Of a DNA stretch of 12,653 bases, positions 1 through 6,819 are shown one piece after another (positions within the stretch are counted from its first letter, which is position 1; each line of letters opens with the position of its first letter). The notes below the pieces were generated by a model. The model had not been told where the DNA came from. It saw only the letters and a program-made list of their open reading frames with translations, and searched no databases. Position numbers and translations under genes: made by a program. Source of the stretch: Pseudomonadota bacterium (lineage in GTDB: Bacteria; Desulfobacterota; Syntrophia; Syntrophales; UBA5619); the NCBI GenBank assembly GCA_018827585.1, contig JAHJXP010000174.1:1-12653 (forward strand). Reading direction: 5' to 3'.

Positions 1-1
1 C

Positions 2-538
2 GCGTTCCTCGCGGACGGGACGGAAAACCGCCGGGAGGAGGGGTTTTTGAACGGCGGATCGCTTTACGACTTTTACGAGACGAAGGACGGTCAATATCTC
101 AGCTTCGGCGGCCTGGAGCCCCAGTTCTTCGCCGCCTTCTGTGAAACCATCGGCCGTCCCGATCTGATTGCCGGCGGCATCGTCCCCCCGGATCTTCCGC
201 GCGTCAAGGAGGAGGTTCGCGCCATCCTCAAGGAGAAGACACGGGAGGAATGGATGGCCCTCTTCGGGAAGGTGGACGCCTGTGTGGAGCCGGTCCTTGC
301 GCTCGGCGAGGCCCTCGCTGACCTGCACGTCTCGGCGCGTGAGCTCGTGGTGGAGGTGGAACTCCCCGGGGGCGGCAAGGTGAAGCAGCTCGGCCACCCG
401 ATCCGCTACTCGGCCACCCCGCCGGAGTACCGCTCGGCCGGCTGCGCAACGGGAACGCACACCCGGAAGGTCCTCCGCGAACTCGGCTATGGCGACGCCG
501 AGATCGGCGAATTCGAGAAAACGGGACTCTTCAAATAA
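2..538 (+). CDS. CoA-transferase family III / alpha-methylacyl-CoA racemase, C-terminal part (5' end outside window)
   Basis: The frame is open from base 2 to a TAA at 536-538, giving 178 visible residues; the N-terminal half, including the family's catalytic Asp, lies outside the window. The visible part has the C-terminal hallmarks of the CaiB/BaiF (class III) fold: a GGSLYDFYETKDG stretch, then LEPQFFAAFCETIGRPDL, which is typical of alpha-methylacyl-CoA racemases, a helical TREEWMALFGKVDACVEPV segment, and an end matching the usual 'G.HT..VL.ELGY...EI..F...G' tail. Known members either move CoA between carboxylic acids or epimerise 2-methylacyl-CoA esters in the cytoplasm. A TTG at 47 could be miscalled as the start, but homology continues upstream of it (EGFLNGG). 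It is followed after 27 bases by the DUF362 start at 566, so the two were probably one operon. Racemase versus transferase cannot be decided from this part. Confidence 0.88.
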   Translation, partial: AFLADGTENRREEGFLNGGSLYDFYETKDGQYLSFGGLEPQFFAAFCETIGRPDLIAGGIVPPDLPRVKEEVRAILKEKTREEWMALFGKVDACVEPVLALGEALADLHVSARELVVEVELPGGGKVKQLGHPIRYSATPPEYRSAGCATGTHTRKVLRELGYGDAEIGEFEKTGLFK

Positions 539-555
539 GGATTTCTTTGGGGGAA

Positions 556-561
556 AGGAGG
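556..561 (+). promoter_or_regulatory. Strong ribosome binding site of the interrupted DUF362 gene
   Basis: AGGAGG lies 4 bases before the ATG at 566. It marks 566 as a true gene start even though the reading frame behind it loses its homology after about 31 codons. Confidence 0.6.
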
Positions 562-565
562 CAAC

Positions 566-661
566 ATGGCGCCATCGAAAGTCTGGTACATGGACGCCCG
601 AGCCAGGCGTTTTCTGGAATCCACGGCCATCAAGGGCCGCCAACTCCTCGAGCGTTCAGCG
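566..661 (+). pseudogene. N-terminal fragment of a DUF362 (iron-sulfur) protein gene, cut by an insertion
   Basis: The ATG at 566 sits behind a perfect AGGAGG and opens with MAPSKVWYMDARAR, then a helix ending in GRQLLERS (31 residues to base 658). This is the usual start of DUF362 proteins ('M..SKVYFMDARA...'), which normally continue into '...L.R.KRGDIVAVKTH.GE'. Here the frame instead runs into unrelated Arg/Ser-rich translation and stops near 829. The missing continuation, beginning WLDRLKRGDIVAVKTHMGE, is found at about 11077 on the same strand. I infer that the two pieces were once one gene lying directly downstream of the CoA-transferase. The breakpoint is estimated at 658-664 from loss of family resemblance, so it could be off by several bases. 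The fragment alone lacks the Fe-S motifs and cannot be functional. Confidence 0.62.
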
Positions 662-1204
662 GGCAGATTCTTATCGATCCGATCGTCCTGGTCGGCGGCA
701 AACCGGTATCGATTACGGCACCGGTTCGCTGGAACGTTATCACTCGGAGATAAACGCCACCCTCCTTGGCCCTCTCATCCGGAGCATCTCCAAGCGACCC
801 GGCGTCTCCTTCTACTCGGCGGACCATAGGGCGCTATCCCCACCCTCTGTAGCCGACCCCTGACTTCCTGAGTTTTCGAACGAAGAGGTATCTACTTTCA
901 GAACGGTCTTCTTTTTTTAAAGACATTCCAAACAGTTGCGCAATCCTCTTGGAAATGCCTTGTCAATGATTAAATCTTTTAATATTTGTTCTTGACATAT
1001 CAGACATGCTGTCATATGGAAAAATCGACGTTTAGCCCATCTGGGCATAATGGGGAAAGCAACAAGGGCAATATTATAAATCTTCGCCCCATGACACACC
1101 ACGATTGCTCAGCTTTACGCCCAACTAAATAAAGTTCTATTTTATATCATCGCATACTTTGCCCCCTGTAGCATTGGATCAGAACCATTCATTCGGGATG
1201 GCCT
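662..1204. other. 543-base gene-poor stretch between the DUF362 fragment and the GntR gene
   Basis: No convincing gene is visible on either strand. The first ~200 bases are GC-rich and contain short open stretches, for example IDPIVLVGGKPVSITAPV (about 676-729, frame 1) and SLERYHSEINATLLGPLIRS (frame 3). They read like protein but I cannot assign them; they may be remnants of whatever DNA landed in the DUF362 gene. A 7-base inverted repeat (AACCGGT 701-707 / ACCGGTT 720-726) lies here. From about 860 onward the DNA becomes strongly AT-rich: in 961-1020 only 17 of 60 bases are G or C, against 38 of 60 in 4261-4320. That part holds the possible promoter of the regulator gene. No tRNA, insertion sequence or CRISPR repeat was seen. 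Confidence 0.6.
992..1020 (+). promoter_or_regulatory. Possible sigma70-type promoter with an overlapping palindrome, upstream of the GntR regulator
   Basis: A perfect -35 hexamer TTGACA (992-997) is followed after 17 bases by TATGGA (1015-1020), a weak -10. In the spacer is GACA-TGC-TGTC (1003-1013), a small inverted repeat, itself flanked by TGACATAT and TGTCATAT. GntR regulators of the FCD type usually bind short palindromes at their own promoter, so an autoregulatory operator is plausible. The -10 matches the consensus at only 3 of 6 positions and the leader to the ATG at 1205 would be about 180 bases, so this is tentative. Confidence 0.35.
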
Positions 1205-1948
1205 ATGTTTGAATGCGCAAAGACCAATAAAGTTTCTCAAAACATCGTCAATCAAATACGCAAAGCCATTTTTAGCGGCGTCCTCAAGGCAGGCGACAAA
1301 CTTCCTTTGGATAAGGAATTGATGAATAAATTCGGCGTGAGCAAGGGCTCCTTGAGAGAAGCCCTTCGTTCCTTGGAGGTCCTTGGTTTATTGGAAATTC
1401 GCAAAGGGGCCCTGGGAGGTGCCTTCGTTACCGAAGTGGACACGGAGAAGGCAAAAGAGGGATTTAGCAATTTTTTTGTTTTCCGGGATCTTTCCCTGAA
1501 AAATCTTTTCGATGTACGGTTAGTTTTGGAGCCCCATATCGCGGAATGTGCCGCCTCCACCATTACTGGTGATGATTTACAGCGGCTGGAACAAATACTC
1601 CAAGAAACCCGTGACGCCCTCCAGAATGACCTGCCACTGAACTATCGGGGGAAAGAGGTTTCTTTCCATCTCATTATTGCCAACGCAACCCAGAATCCCC
1701 TTTTAATCTTCCTTTTGGATTATGTGGAAACCCTCCTCTTGGACGCCAAGGAAATACTGAATCCCGGGCGTGATTTTTCCAAGAGGGTACTCGAGGCGCA
1801 CGAGCGCATCTACAAAGCGCTCGTAGCGCGAGATGCGAACCAGGCGAGAAATGCCATTATTCAGGATATCAGGGAAGTTGAAGAGGCTCTCTTGCGGATT
1901 CAAAAAGAAAAAAATATGTCAGAATTGAGACTTCGGATGCAATGTTGA
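1205..1948 (+). CDS. GntR-family transcriptional regulator, FadR/FCD subfamily
   Basis: This 247-residue cytoplasmic DNA-binding protein has the normal length for the FadR subfamily. Residues about 9-75 form the winged helix-turn-helix: VSQNIVNQIRKAI, GDKLPLDKELMNKFGVSKGSLREALRSLEVLGLLEIRKG and the wing GGAFV. Residues about 99-230 form the all-helical FCD ligand domain. Expected metal/ligand positions are D103, H155 (in FHLIIANATQNP) and H199 (in EAHERIYKALVARD); the usual last His ('m..HL') is Asp221 here. FCD regulators generally sense small carboxylic acids or acyl-CoAs and repress neighbouring catabolic genes. The next genes are a dehydrogenase pair and a TRAP importer on the same strand, so it most likely controls them. 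The ATG at 1205 has only a weak upstream purine stretch (CGGGATGG), and an ATG at 1198 is quickly stopped. The gene is more AT-rich than the enzymes downstream, suggesting a different origin. No ligand can be named. Confidence 0.9.
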   Translation: MFECAKTNKVSQNIVNQIRKAIFSGVLKAGDKLPLDKELMNKFGVSKGSLREALRSLEVLGLLEIRKGALGGAFVTEVDTEKAKEGFSNFFVFRDLSLKNLFDVRLVLEPHIAECAASTITGDDLQRLEQILQETRDALQNDLPLNYRGKEVSFHLIIANATQNPLLIFLLDYVETLLLDAKEILNPGRDFSKRVLEAHERIYKALVARDANQARNAIIQDIREVEEALLRIQKEKNMSELRLRMQC

Positions 1949-1977
1949 TTTCGGTAATGGTTTACGGTCAGGAGGCA

Positions 1978-2076
1978 ATGTCCAAAGAATTAGTATTGTT
2001 CACACAAATGGAGACAATAAGCCCATCGTATTATTGGGAAGCTTATTACGAAAAATCGTCTGCGATCCAATGGTAG
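1978..2076 (+). CDS. Possible 32-residue small ORF in the regulator-dehydrogenase gap
   Basis: ATG at 1978 stands just after AGGAGG (1970-1975), only 2 bases away, which is closer than optimal. It encodes MSKELVLFTQMETISPSYYW and 12 further residues, ending at TAG 2074-2076. I recognise no family. The aromatic-rich end (SYYWEAYYEK) is unusual for random DNA but does not prove translation. It could be a leader peptide of the dehydrogenase operon, the decayed start of a lost gene, or chance. The rest of the gap between 1949 and 2159 shows no clear terminator or promoter. Confidence 0.2.
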   Translation: MSKELVLFTQMETISPSYYWEAYYEKSSAIQW

Positions 2077-2159
2077 ATGCTCCAGAATGAAGTAACGCAT
2101 CAAGCGGATCATTGGTGTCGGTCAATAAACAAAAAAATATTGCTGAAAGGAGAATGGAC

Positions 2160-3329
2160 GTGTTGCCTGCAAGAACTTTTCTCATTCCTCCGATGCTCAT
2201 CACCGGCACGGGATCCGTCGAAAGGGTCGGAGATGAATGCAGGAGGATCGGCGGTAAAAAGGGCTTGATTGTTACGGATACGGTCTTGTCTAAATTAGGT
2301 GCATTGGAGGGGGTGAAAAAGGCCTTTTCGCAGCAGGGTTTGGATTTTGTCATTTATGACAAGATAGCATCCGAACCGACGGATAGTTATGTTCGGGAAG
2401 GGCTGCAAATCTGCAGGGATAACGGTTGTGATTTTTTGATCGCCGTCGGGGGCGGGAGTGCCATTGACACGGCCAAGGCCATCGCCGCCATGCTCACCAA
2501 CACCGGCAGCATTGAAGAGTACAAAGGCCTGAACAAACTCATTAAAAAGAGTGCACCACTGGTCGCAATTCCTACCACGGCCGGAACCGGAAGCGAGGTG
2601 ACGATTTTTACCATTATCACCGATACAACAAAGAATGTGAAAATGCTGATCGGCAGCCCCTATCTCATGCCGGAAGTGGCAATTGTGGATCCTCTGATGA
2701 CCCTGTCGTGCCCTCGGGGATTAACCACGGCTGTCGGCATTGATGCACTTACTCATGCAATTGAGGCTTACGTATCATTAAAATCTCAGCCGATGAGCGA
2801 TGTATTTGCCCTATCCGCGATCTGCCTGATCGCCGGCAACCTGAGGCAGGTCTTTGCCAACGGGAACAATGTGGAAGCCAGGGAGAAGGTAATGCTGGGG
2901 GCCTTGGAAGCAGGCATCGCCTTCAGCAATGCCTCCGTCGCGTTGGTGCACGGCATGTCTCGGCCAATCGGCGCCTATTTCCATGTTCCTCACGGGGCTT
3001 CCAATGCAGCCCTGCTGGGTGTTGTAACTGAATTCAGCCTGATCGGCAATCCCTGCCGGTATGCTCATATCGCCAAGGCCATGGGAGAAGACACCTCAGG
3101 ATTGTCCGACATGGATGCTGCCAAGCGGGCTGCGGATGCGGTCAAGAGGCTCATCAAAGATATCATGATTCCGTCCCTTCCCACTCTGGGAGTGGGCGAG
3201 AAGATGCTGGAAAAACTTGCTGCCCAAATGGCGGAGGACGCCATTGCCAGCGGCAGTCCCGGAAATAATCCCCGGCAGGCGACAAAGGATGAAATTGTGG
3301 AGTTATATCGGCTGGCTTACGCTCAATAA
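2160..3329 (+). CDS. Iron-containing alcohol dehydrogenase (group III, Fe-ADH)
   Basis: The 389-residue protein is typical in length for NAD(P)-dependent Fe-ADHs, cytoplasmic enzymes that interconvert alcohols and aldehydes. Starting at GTG 2160, visible motifs are the N-terminal FLIPPMLITGTGSVERVG, the nucleotide-binding GGGSAIDTAKA (97-107), PTTAGTGSE (138-146), and the metal-site segments DALTHAIEAY (D195, H199) and ALVHGMSRPIGAYFHVPHGASNA (H264, H278). All four metal ligands are present at the spacing expected for FucO-like enzymes, so it should be active. I chose GTG 2160 because AAAGGAG (2146-2152) sits 7 bases upstream and the protein then begins just before the conserved 'F.IP' strand; the ATG at 2154 would be too close to that site, and a TTG at 2112 adds unlike sequence. 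A 21-base gap links it to the next dehydrogenase, arguing for consecutive oxidation steps (hydroxy acid to semialdehyde to acyl-CoA). Substrate unknown; 3-hydroxypropionate-type, diol or hydroxysulfonate substrates are all possible. Confidence 0.9.
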   Translation: MLPARTFLIPPMLITGTGSVERVGDECRRIGGKKGLIVTDTVLSKLGALEGVKKAFSQQGLDFVIYDKIASEPTDSYVREGLQICRDNGCDFLIAVGGGSAIDTAKAIAAMLTNTGSIEEYKGLNKLIKKSAPLVAIPTTAGTGSEVTIFTIITDTTKNVKMLIGSPYLMPEVAIVDPLMTLSCPRGLTTAVGIDALTHAIEAYVSLKSQPMSDVFALSAICLIAGNLRQVFANGNNVEAREKVMLGALEAGIAFSNASVALVHGMSRPIGAYFHVPHGASNAALLGVVTEFSLIGNPCRYAHIAKAMGEDTSGLSDMDAAKRAADAVKRLIKDIMIPSLPTLGVGEKMLEKLAAQMAEDAIASGSPGNNPRQATKDEIVELYRLAYAQ

Positions 3330-3350
3330 ACGAACAGGGGGAGGATAGAC

Positions 3351-4868
3351 ATGGTGGCAAGGCGGTTGAAATACTGTGTGAACAACGAATGGCGGGAGTC
3401 GAAGACGGCCAAGTACATGCCGGTGACGAACTCCAGCACGGGCGAGGTGATGGCGGAGGCCCCCTGCTGTACGGTGGAGGAGGTCAACGGTGCCGTGGCG
3501 GCGGCGGCAGCGGCCTTCCCCGGCTGGTCTTCCACCCCCATCCAGGACCGGACGGCGGTGATGTTCCGGTTTCGGAGCCTTTTAGAGTCCCATCTGGAGG
3601 AACTCACTCTTTCCGTGTCCACGGAGTTAGGGAAGAACCTCGAGGAGGCCCGGGGGGACATCATCAAGGCGATGGAGGTCGTGGAGATGGCCTGCGGCGC
3701 CCCGATCCTGATGCAGGGGGACGCGTTGATGAACGTCTCCACCGGCCACGATACGGTGATGTACCGGGAGCCGGTGGGTGTGTTCGCCGGGATCGTGCCG
3801 TTCAACTTTCCGGCGATGATCCCCTTCGGCTGGATGATCCCCTTGTGCATCACATTGGGCAATACCTTTGTCCTGAAGGCGGCGAGCCTCACGCCCCAGA
3901 CGGCGATGCGGGTCCTGGAACTCCTGATCGAAGCGGGTCTGCCCAGAGGGGTCGTAAACATCGTCACCTGCAGCCGCAATGAGGCGGAGCTGCTCCTGAA
4001 GCACCCGGACGTCCGGGGCATCTCCTACGTGGGCTCCACCGCGGTGGGCCTCCATATCTACTCCACCGCCGCGGCCCACGGCAAAAGGGTCCAGGCGCTC
4101 TGCGAGGCGAAGAACCATGGCCTGGTGCTTCAGGATGCGGCCTTGGAGAGAGCGGCCCTGGGGATCATCAACTCGACCTTCGGCTGCGCGGGGATGCGCT
4201 GCATGGCCCTGCCGGCGCTCTGCGTCGAGGAGGCCTGCGCCGACGAATTCATCGGCTACCTGGTCAAGTATGCCAAGCAGCGGAAGGTGGGCTGCGCCTA
4301 CCATCCGGAGACGGAGCTGGGCCCCGTCGTCTCGGCGGAGCACAAGGAGTCCGTCATCCAATGGATCGACAAGGGGGTCGAGGAGGGGGCGGAACTGATA
4401 CTCGACGGCCGCAATTGCGTTGTGCCGGGCTTCGAGAACGGCCATTTCGTCGGTCCGACGATCTTCGATCATGTGAAGCCGGGGATGTCGGTGGGAGACA
4501 GCGAGATCTTCGGCCCCGTGACCAGCATCAAGCGGGTGAAGGATTTCGAGGAAGGGCTGGCGATCATGAACGCCAGCAGGTTCGCCAACGGATCCTGTAT
4601 CTTCACGCAGAACGGCTACTTTGCCCGGGAGTTCGTACACCGGACCCACGGTGGCATGGTGGGTGTGAACGTGGGCATTCCGGTACCCGTTTCCTACTTC
4701 CCCTTCGCCGGTCACAAGGATTCCTTCTTCGGAGACCTGCACGTGATGGGCCGGGACGGAGTGGCCTTCTATACGGAAGCGAAGTGTGTGACTTCTCGCT
4801 GGTTCGGTGAAGCGGAGAAGAAAGAGACGAAAATCAGTACCTGGGAAGGAACGATCAGCCGGAAGTGA
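3351..4868 (+). CDS. CoA-acylating methylmalonate-semialdehyde dehydrogenase family protein (MmsA-like)
   Basis: This 505-residue aldehyde dehydrogenase belongs to the MmsA/IolA branch, which oxidises malonate or methylmalonate semialdehyde to acetyl- or propionyl-CoA with NAD+, CoA and loss of CO2. Signs of this branch are EEARGDIIKAMEVVE (about 98-112), PFNFPAMIPFGWM (150-162), SYVGSTAVGLHIY (225-237), HGKRVQALCEAKNH (243-256), the catalytic loop FGCAGMRCMA with C284, SEIFGPV (384-390), and the diagnostic end VGVNVGIPVPVSYFPF...SFFGDLH...DGVAFYTEAK.VTSRW. Lack of a glutamate general base before KNH is normal for acylating members. The usual 'AGQRC' is AGMRC here and Cys279 lies five residues before the nucleophile, so the substrate may differ from the classic one. 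ATG 3351 has GGGGGAGG at 3337-3344. The gene is markedly more GC-rich than the regulator. It shares an operon with the Fe-ADH upstream, which would supply its aldehyde. Confidence 0.88.
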   Translation: MVARRLKYCVNNEWRESKTAKYMPVTNSSTGEVMAEAPCCTVEEVNGAVAAAAAAFPGWSSTPIQDRTAVMFRFRSLLESHLEELTLSVSTELGKNLEEARGDIIKAMEVVEMACGAPILMQGDALMNVSTGHDTVMYREPVGVFAGIVPFNFPAMIPFGWMIPLCITLGNTFVLKAASLTPQTAMRVLELLIEAGLPRGVVNIVTCSRNEAELLLKHPDVRGISYVGSTAVGLHIYSTAAAHGKRVQALCEAKNHGLVLQDAALERAALGIINSTFGCAGMRCMALPALCVEEACADEFIGYLVKYAKQRKVGCAYHPETELGPVVSAEHKESVIQWIDKGVEEGAELILDGRNCVVPGFENGHFVGPTIFDHVKPGMSVGDSEIFGPVTSIKRVKDFEEGLAIMNASRFANGSCIFTQNGYFAREFVHRTHGGMVGVNVGIPVPVSYFPFAGHKDSFFGDLHVMGRDGVAFYTEAKCVTSRWFGEAEKKETKISTWEGTISRK

Positions 4869-4990
4869 TAGATCGGCTATCGCGAAAAGGAGACGTGGTT
4901 GCCCATGAAGAAGTAAGGCGTTGGTGTTTCACTTGAATGGGCGAAGGGCATGTTGTTGAACTCGAGATATCACATTGAAAGGAGGGTACA

Positions 4991-6217
4991 ATGATGAAAG
5001 AAACGAAACGGTGGTTACTGGCGATGGCGATTGCGCTGCTTGTCCTGGGCACCCTGGCGGAAGCGGCGCAGGCGGCAACCAAGTGGCGGTATCAAACCAT
5101 GTGGGCCCCATCGATCACCCTTTGGCGGGGGGACAAGTATTTCGGCGATCTTATGAACCGATTGGCGGCCCCGGATCTGCAGATCCAGTATTTCCAGGGA
5201 GGTGCGCTCGTCACGAGATCGGATGAAATGTTCGACGCGGTGGCCAAGGGAACCATTGAAATGGGGACCGACTGGCCGAGTTACTGGGAAGGCAAGAACA
5301 CCGCCTTCAGCCTGATTACCTCCACGCCGGTGTGGCTTACGCCCGGCGATTATCTGCTCTGGTTTTGGCAGGCCGGAGGGCTGGAACTGGCGCAGGAGCT
5401 CTACGGTAAATATGGCCTTGTCTGGTATCCTCACTCCGTTACAGGACCGGAATCCGGACAGCGCTCCAACAAGCCGATTTACAAGGGCGACGACTACAAA
5501 GACGTGAAAATGCGGCAGTGCGGTCGCGTGCAGGCCAAGATCCTTGCGGATCTCGGCGGAGCGGCCATCTTCATGCCCGGGGCGGAAATTTACCTCGCCC
5601 TCTCCCGCGGAACGATCGACGCGGGCGAATTCTCCGTTCCGGAATGCGACTGGGCCATGGGTTTCCAGGAAGTGACCAAGTACTGGGTTCTTCCCGGTTG
5701 GCATCAGCCGGGTCCCGTTTCCGGCGTTATGATCAATAAGGCCGCTTTCAACAAGCTTCCCGACCGGGTAAAATTCATGTTCAAGGAAGCGGCTATGGCG
5801 ACCATGATGTGGAGTTGGACGTACTTCGAATACAGTTCCGGAGAATATACGAGGAAATTCAAAGAGAAGGGCATCCAGATGACCAAACTGGACGATGCGA
5901 CGCTGACGAAGATCCACGAACTTGCCTACAAGTATCTGCTCGCCGATGCGGAGGCCAATGCCGATCATGCGAAGATCGCCTTCTCCCAGGCCAAATACTT
6001 CAAGGATCTTGCGGAATGGCGTGCGATCCAGTCTCCATTCACTTGGGGGCGGACCCCTCCGCACATGGATGACATCTATGCGAAACTGGAAACCATCGCC
6101 AAGAAACACAAGGTATATGACTCCGTGATCGCCCTCGAGAGGGACGTGCGGAAGCGCATGGAAAAACAGGAGTTCTGGAAACCGGGGACCCCTTATAAAC
6201 AAAATCCGGTCCAATAG
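4991..6217 (+). CDS. dctP: TRAP transporter solute-binding protein (DctP family)
   Basis: A 408-residue periplasmic binding protein. Residues 1-29 form a signal peptide: MMKETKRW, a hydrophobic LLAMAIALLVLGTLA core, and AEAAQA-A cleavage. Mature features resemble TakP-like DctP proteins: YFQGGALVTRSDEMFDAVAKGTIEMG (68-93), KMRQCGRVQAKILADLGG (173-190) with R175 where these proteins bind a substrate carboxylate, FMPGAEIYLALSRGTIDAGE (194-213), and the aromatic WVLPGWHQPGP (232-242). TRAP proteins catch organic acids (keto, hydroxy, dicarboxylic or sulfonic) and pass them to the DctQM permease, powered by the sodium or proton gradient. GAAAGGAGGG at 4976-4985 sits 5 bases before ATG 4991 (8 before ATG 4994, also possible). 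The 122-base gap upstream contains a weak hairpin (about 4865-4883) and could hold a minor promoter. A strong hairpin follows at 6235-6281. The substrate cannot be read from the sequence. Confidence 0.9.
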   Translation: MMKETKRWLLAMAIALLVLGTLAEAAQAATKWRYQTMWAPSITLWRGDKYFGDLMNRLAAPDLQIQYFQGGALVTRSDEMFDAVAKGTIEMGTDWPSYWEGKNTAFSLITSTPVWLTPGDYLLWFWQAGGLELAQELYGKYGLVWYPHSVTGPESGQRSNKPIYKGDDYKDVKMRQCGRVQAKILADLGGAAIFMPGAEIYLALSRGTIDAGEFSVPECDWAMGFQEVTKYWVLPGWHQPGPVSGVMINKAAFNKLPDRVKFMFKEAAMATMMWSWTYFEYSSGEYTRKFKEKGIQMTKLDDATLTKIHELAYKYLLADAEANADHAKIAFSQAKYFKDLAEWRAIQSPFTWGRTPPHMDDIYAKLETIAKKHKVYDSVIALERDVRKRMEKQEFWKPGTPYKQNPVQ

Positions 6218-6234
6218 ACCACCCCCTTTTCATT

Positions 6235-6281
6235 CCTGTCACCCTTCCTGTCTCCCGCAAAGGGGGATGGGAAGGGGCAGG
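6235..6281 (+). promoter_or_regulatory. Long intercistronic hairpin between dctP and dctQ
   Basis: Bases 6242-6256 pair continuously with 6262-6276: fifteen pairs, three of them G-T wobbles, around the 5-base loop GCAAA (6257-6261). Below an internal loop (TCA 6239-6241 against G6277) CCTG (6235-6238) pairs with CAGG (6278-6281). No T-tract follows, so it is not a standard intrinsic terminator. Such hairpins after binding-protein genes are known to protect the upstream message and lower expression of the membrane subunits, which fits the excess of DctP over DctQM that TRAP systems need. The role is inferred from position and shape. Confidence 0.6.
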
Positions 6282-6306
6282 GGGGCTTGGTTAATGGAGG
6301 CAAGTG

Positions 6307-6819
6307 ATGCATACACTCAAAACCATAGTGAATTTCATTGATGGTCTTTCGGAAAGGGTGGGGAGCGTCGTAAGCTGGATTTTATTATGCCTGGTTGCGC
6401 TATCCTGCTTTGAGGTGTTTACCCGGCGCGTTCTTGGCAGCCCCACCATCTGGACCCATGAAATCCTGAGTTACATTTTTTGCGCCACCATCATGCTGCT
6501 GATGGGCTATACTCAGCTTTACAAGGGCCATGCCAACATCGACGTGTTCCTGGGGAGCATGTCCAAGCGAAAGCAGGTGATCCTGGAGGTCGTCACCTTC
6601 GTGATCTTTGCCTTTCCATTTGTGCTCGTCATGTTGTGGGATGGGATCATCTTTGCCGCCACGTCCTGGATGATGCAGGAAAGGACCCCCAGCGCCTTCA
6701 ACGCCATCGTCTATCCGGCCAAGACCCTGATCCCGGTGGGCTTTGCTTTGCTCTTCCTGCAACTCGTGGCCGATTTCATCAAGAAGATCGTCTATCTGGT
6801 GAAAGGGGAAGAATTATGA
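6307..6819 (+). CDS. dctQ: TRAP transporter small permease subunit (DctQ family)
   Basis: A 170-residue inner-membrane protein with four hydrophobic segments: about 19-39 (VGSVVSWILLCLVALSCFEV), 47-69, 87-109 and 138-160. The DctQ signature is present between segments 2 and 3: IWTHEILSYIFCATIMLLMG followed by KGHANIDVFLGSMSKR, matching the family's 'W.eE......f...lg......GHI.VD'. It associates with DctM to form the TRAP permease. I chose ATG 6307 because TGGAGG (6295-6300) lies 6 bases upstream; GTG 6304 would be too close. Its stop overlaps the dctM start (ATGA at 6816-6819), the translational coupling common for these subunits. Confidence 0.88.
   Translation: MHTLKTIVNFIDGLSERVGSVVSWILLCLVALSCFEVFTRRVLGSPTIWTHEILSYIFCATIMLLMGYTQLYKGHANIDVFLGSMSKRKQVILEVVTFVIFAFPFVLVMLWDGIIFAATSWMMQERTPSAFNAIVYPAKTLIPVGFALLFLQLVADFIKKIVYLVKGEEL

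Noticed and set aside
917..1102. A 61-codon minus-strand ORF with two CxxC pairs (CLIC, CLEC) in the AT-rich gap
   Set aside because: It starts at GTG without a visible ribosome site, lies across the probable regulator promoter, and matches no zinc-ribbon family I know.
2347..2362. Perfect palindrome TTGTCAT-TT-ATGACAA inside the Fe-ADH gene as a regulator operator
   Set aside because: A 7-base-arm palindrome is expected about once by chance in a window this size, it sits in coding sequence (DFVIYDKI), and its spacing does not fit the usual FCD operator.
3627..4742. A 371-codon minus-strand open frame opposite the MmsA-like gene
   Set aside because: It is a shadow of a GC-rich coding frame; the plus strand has clear dehydrogenase motifs from end to end.
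4905..4916. A minimal ATG-AAG-AAG-TAA ORF behind AAAAGGAG before dctP
   Set aside because: Three codons cannot be judged. The site may be a vestigial start or chance, and the real dctP start has its own strong ribosome site.
5015..6214. A 399-codon minus-strand open frame opposite dctP
   Set aside because: It is exactly antisense to a well-recognised TRAP binding protein and has no ribosome site or family features.
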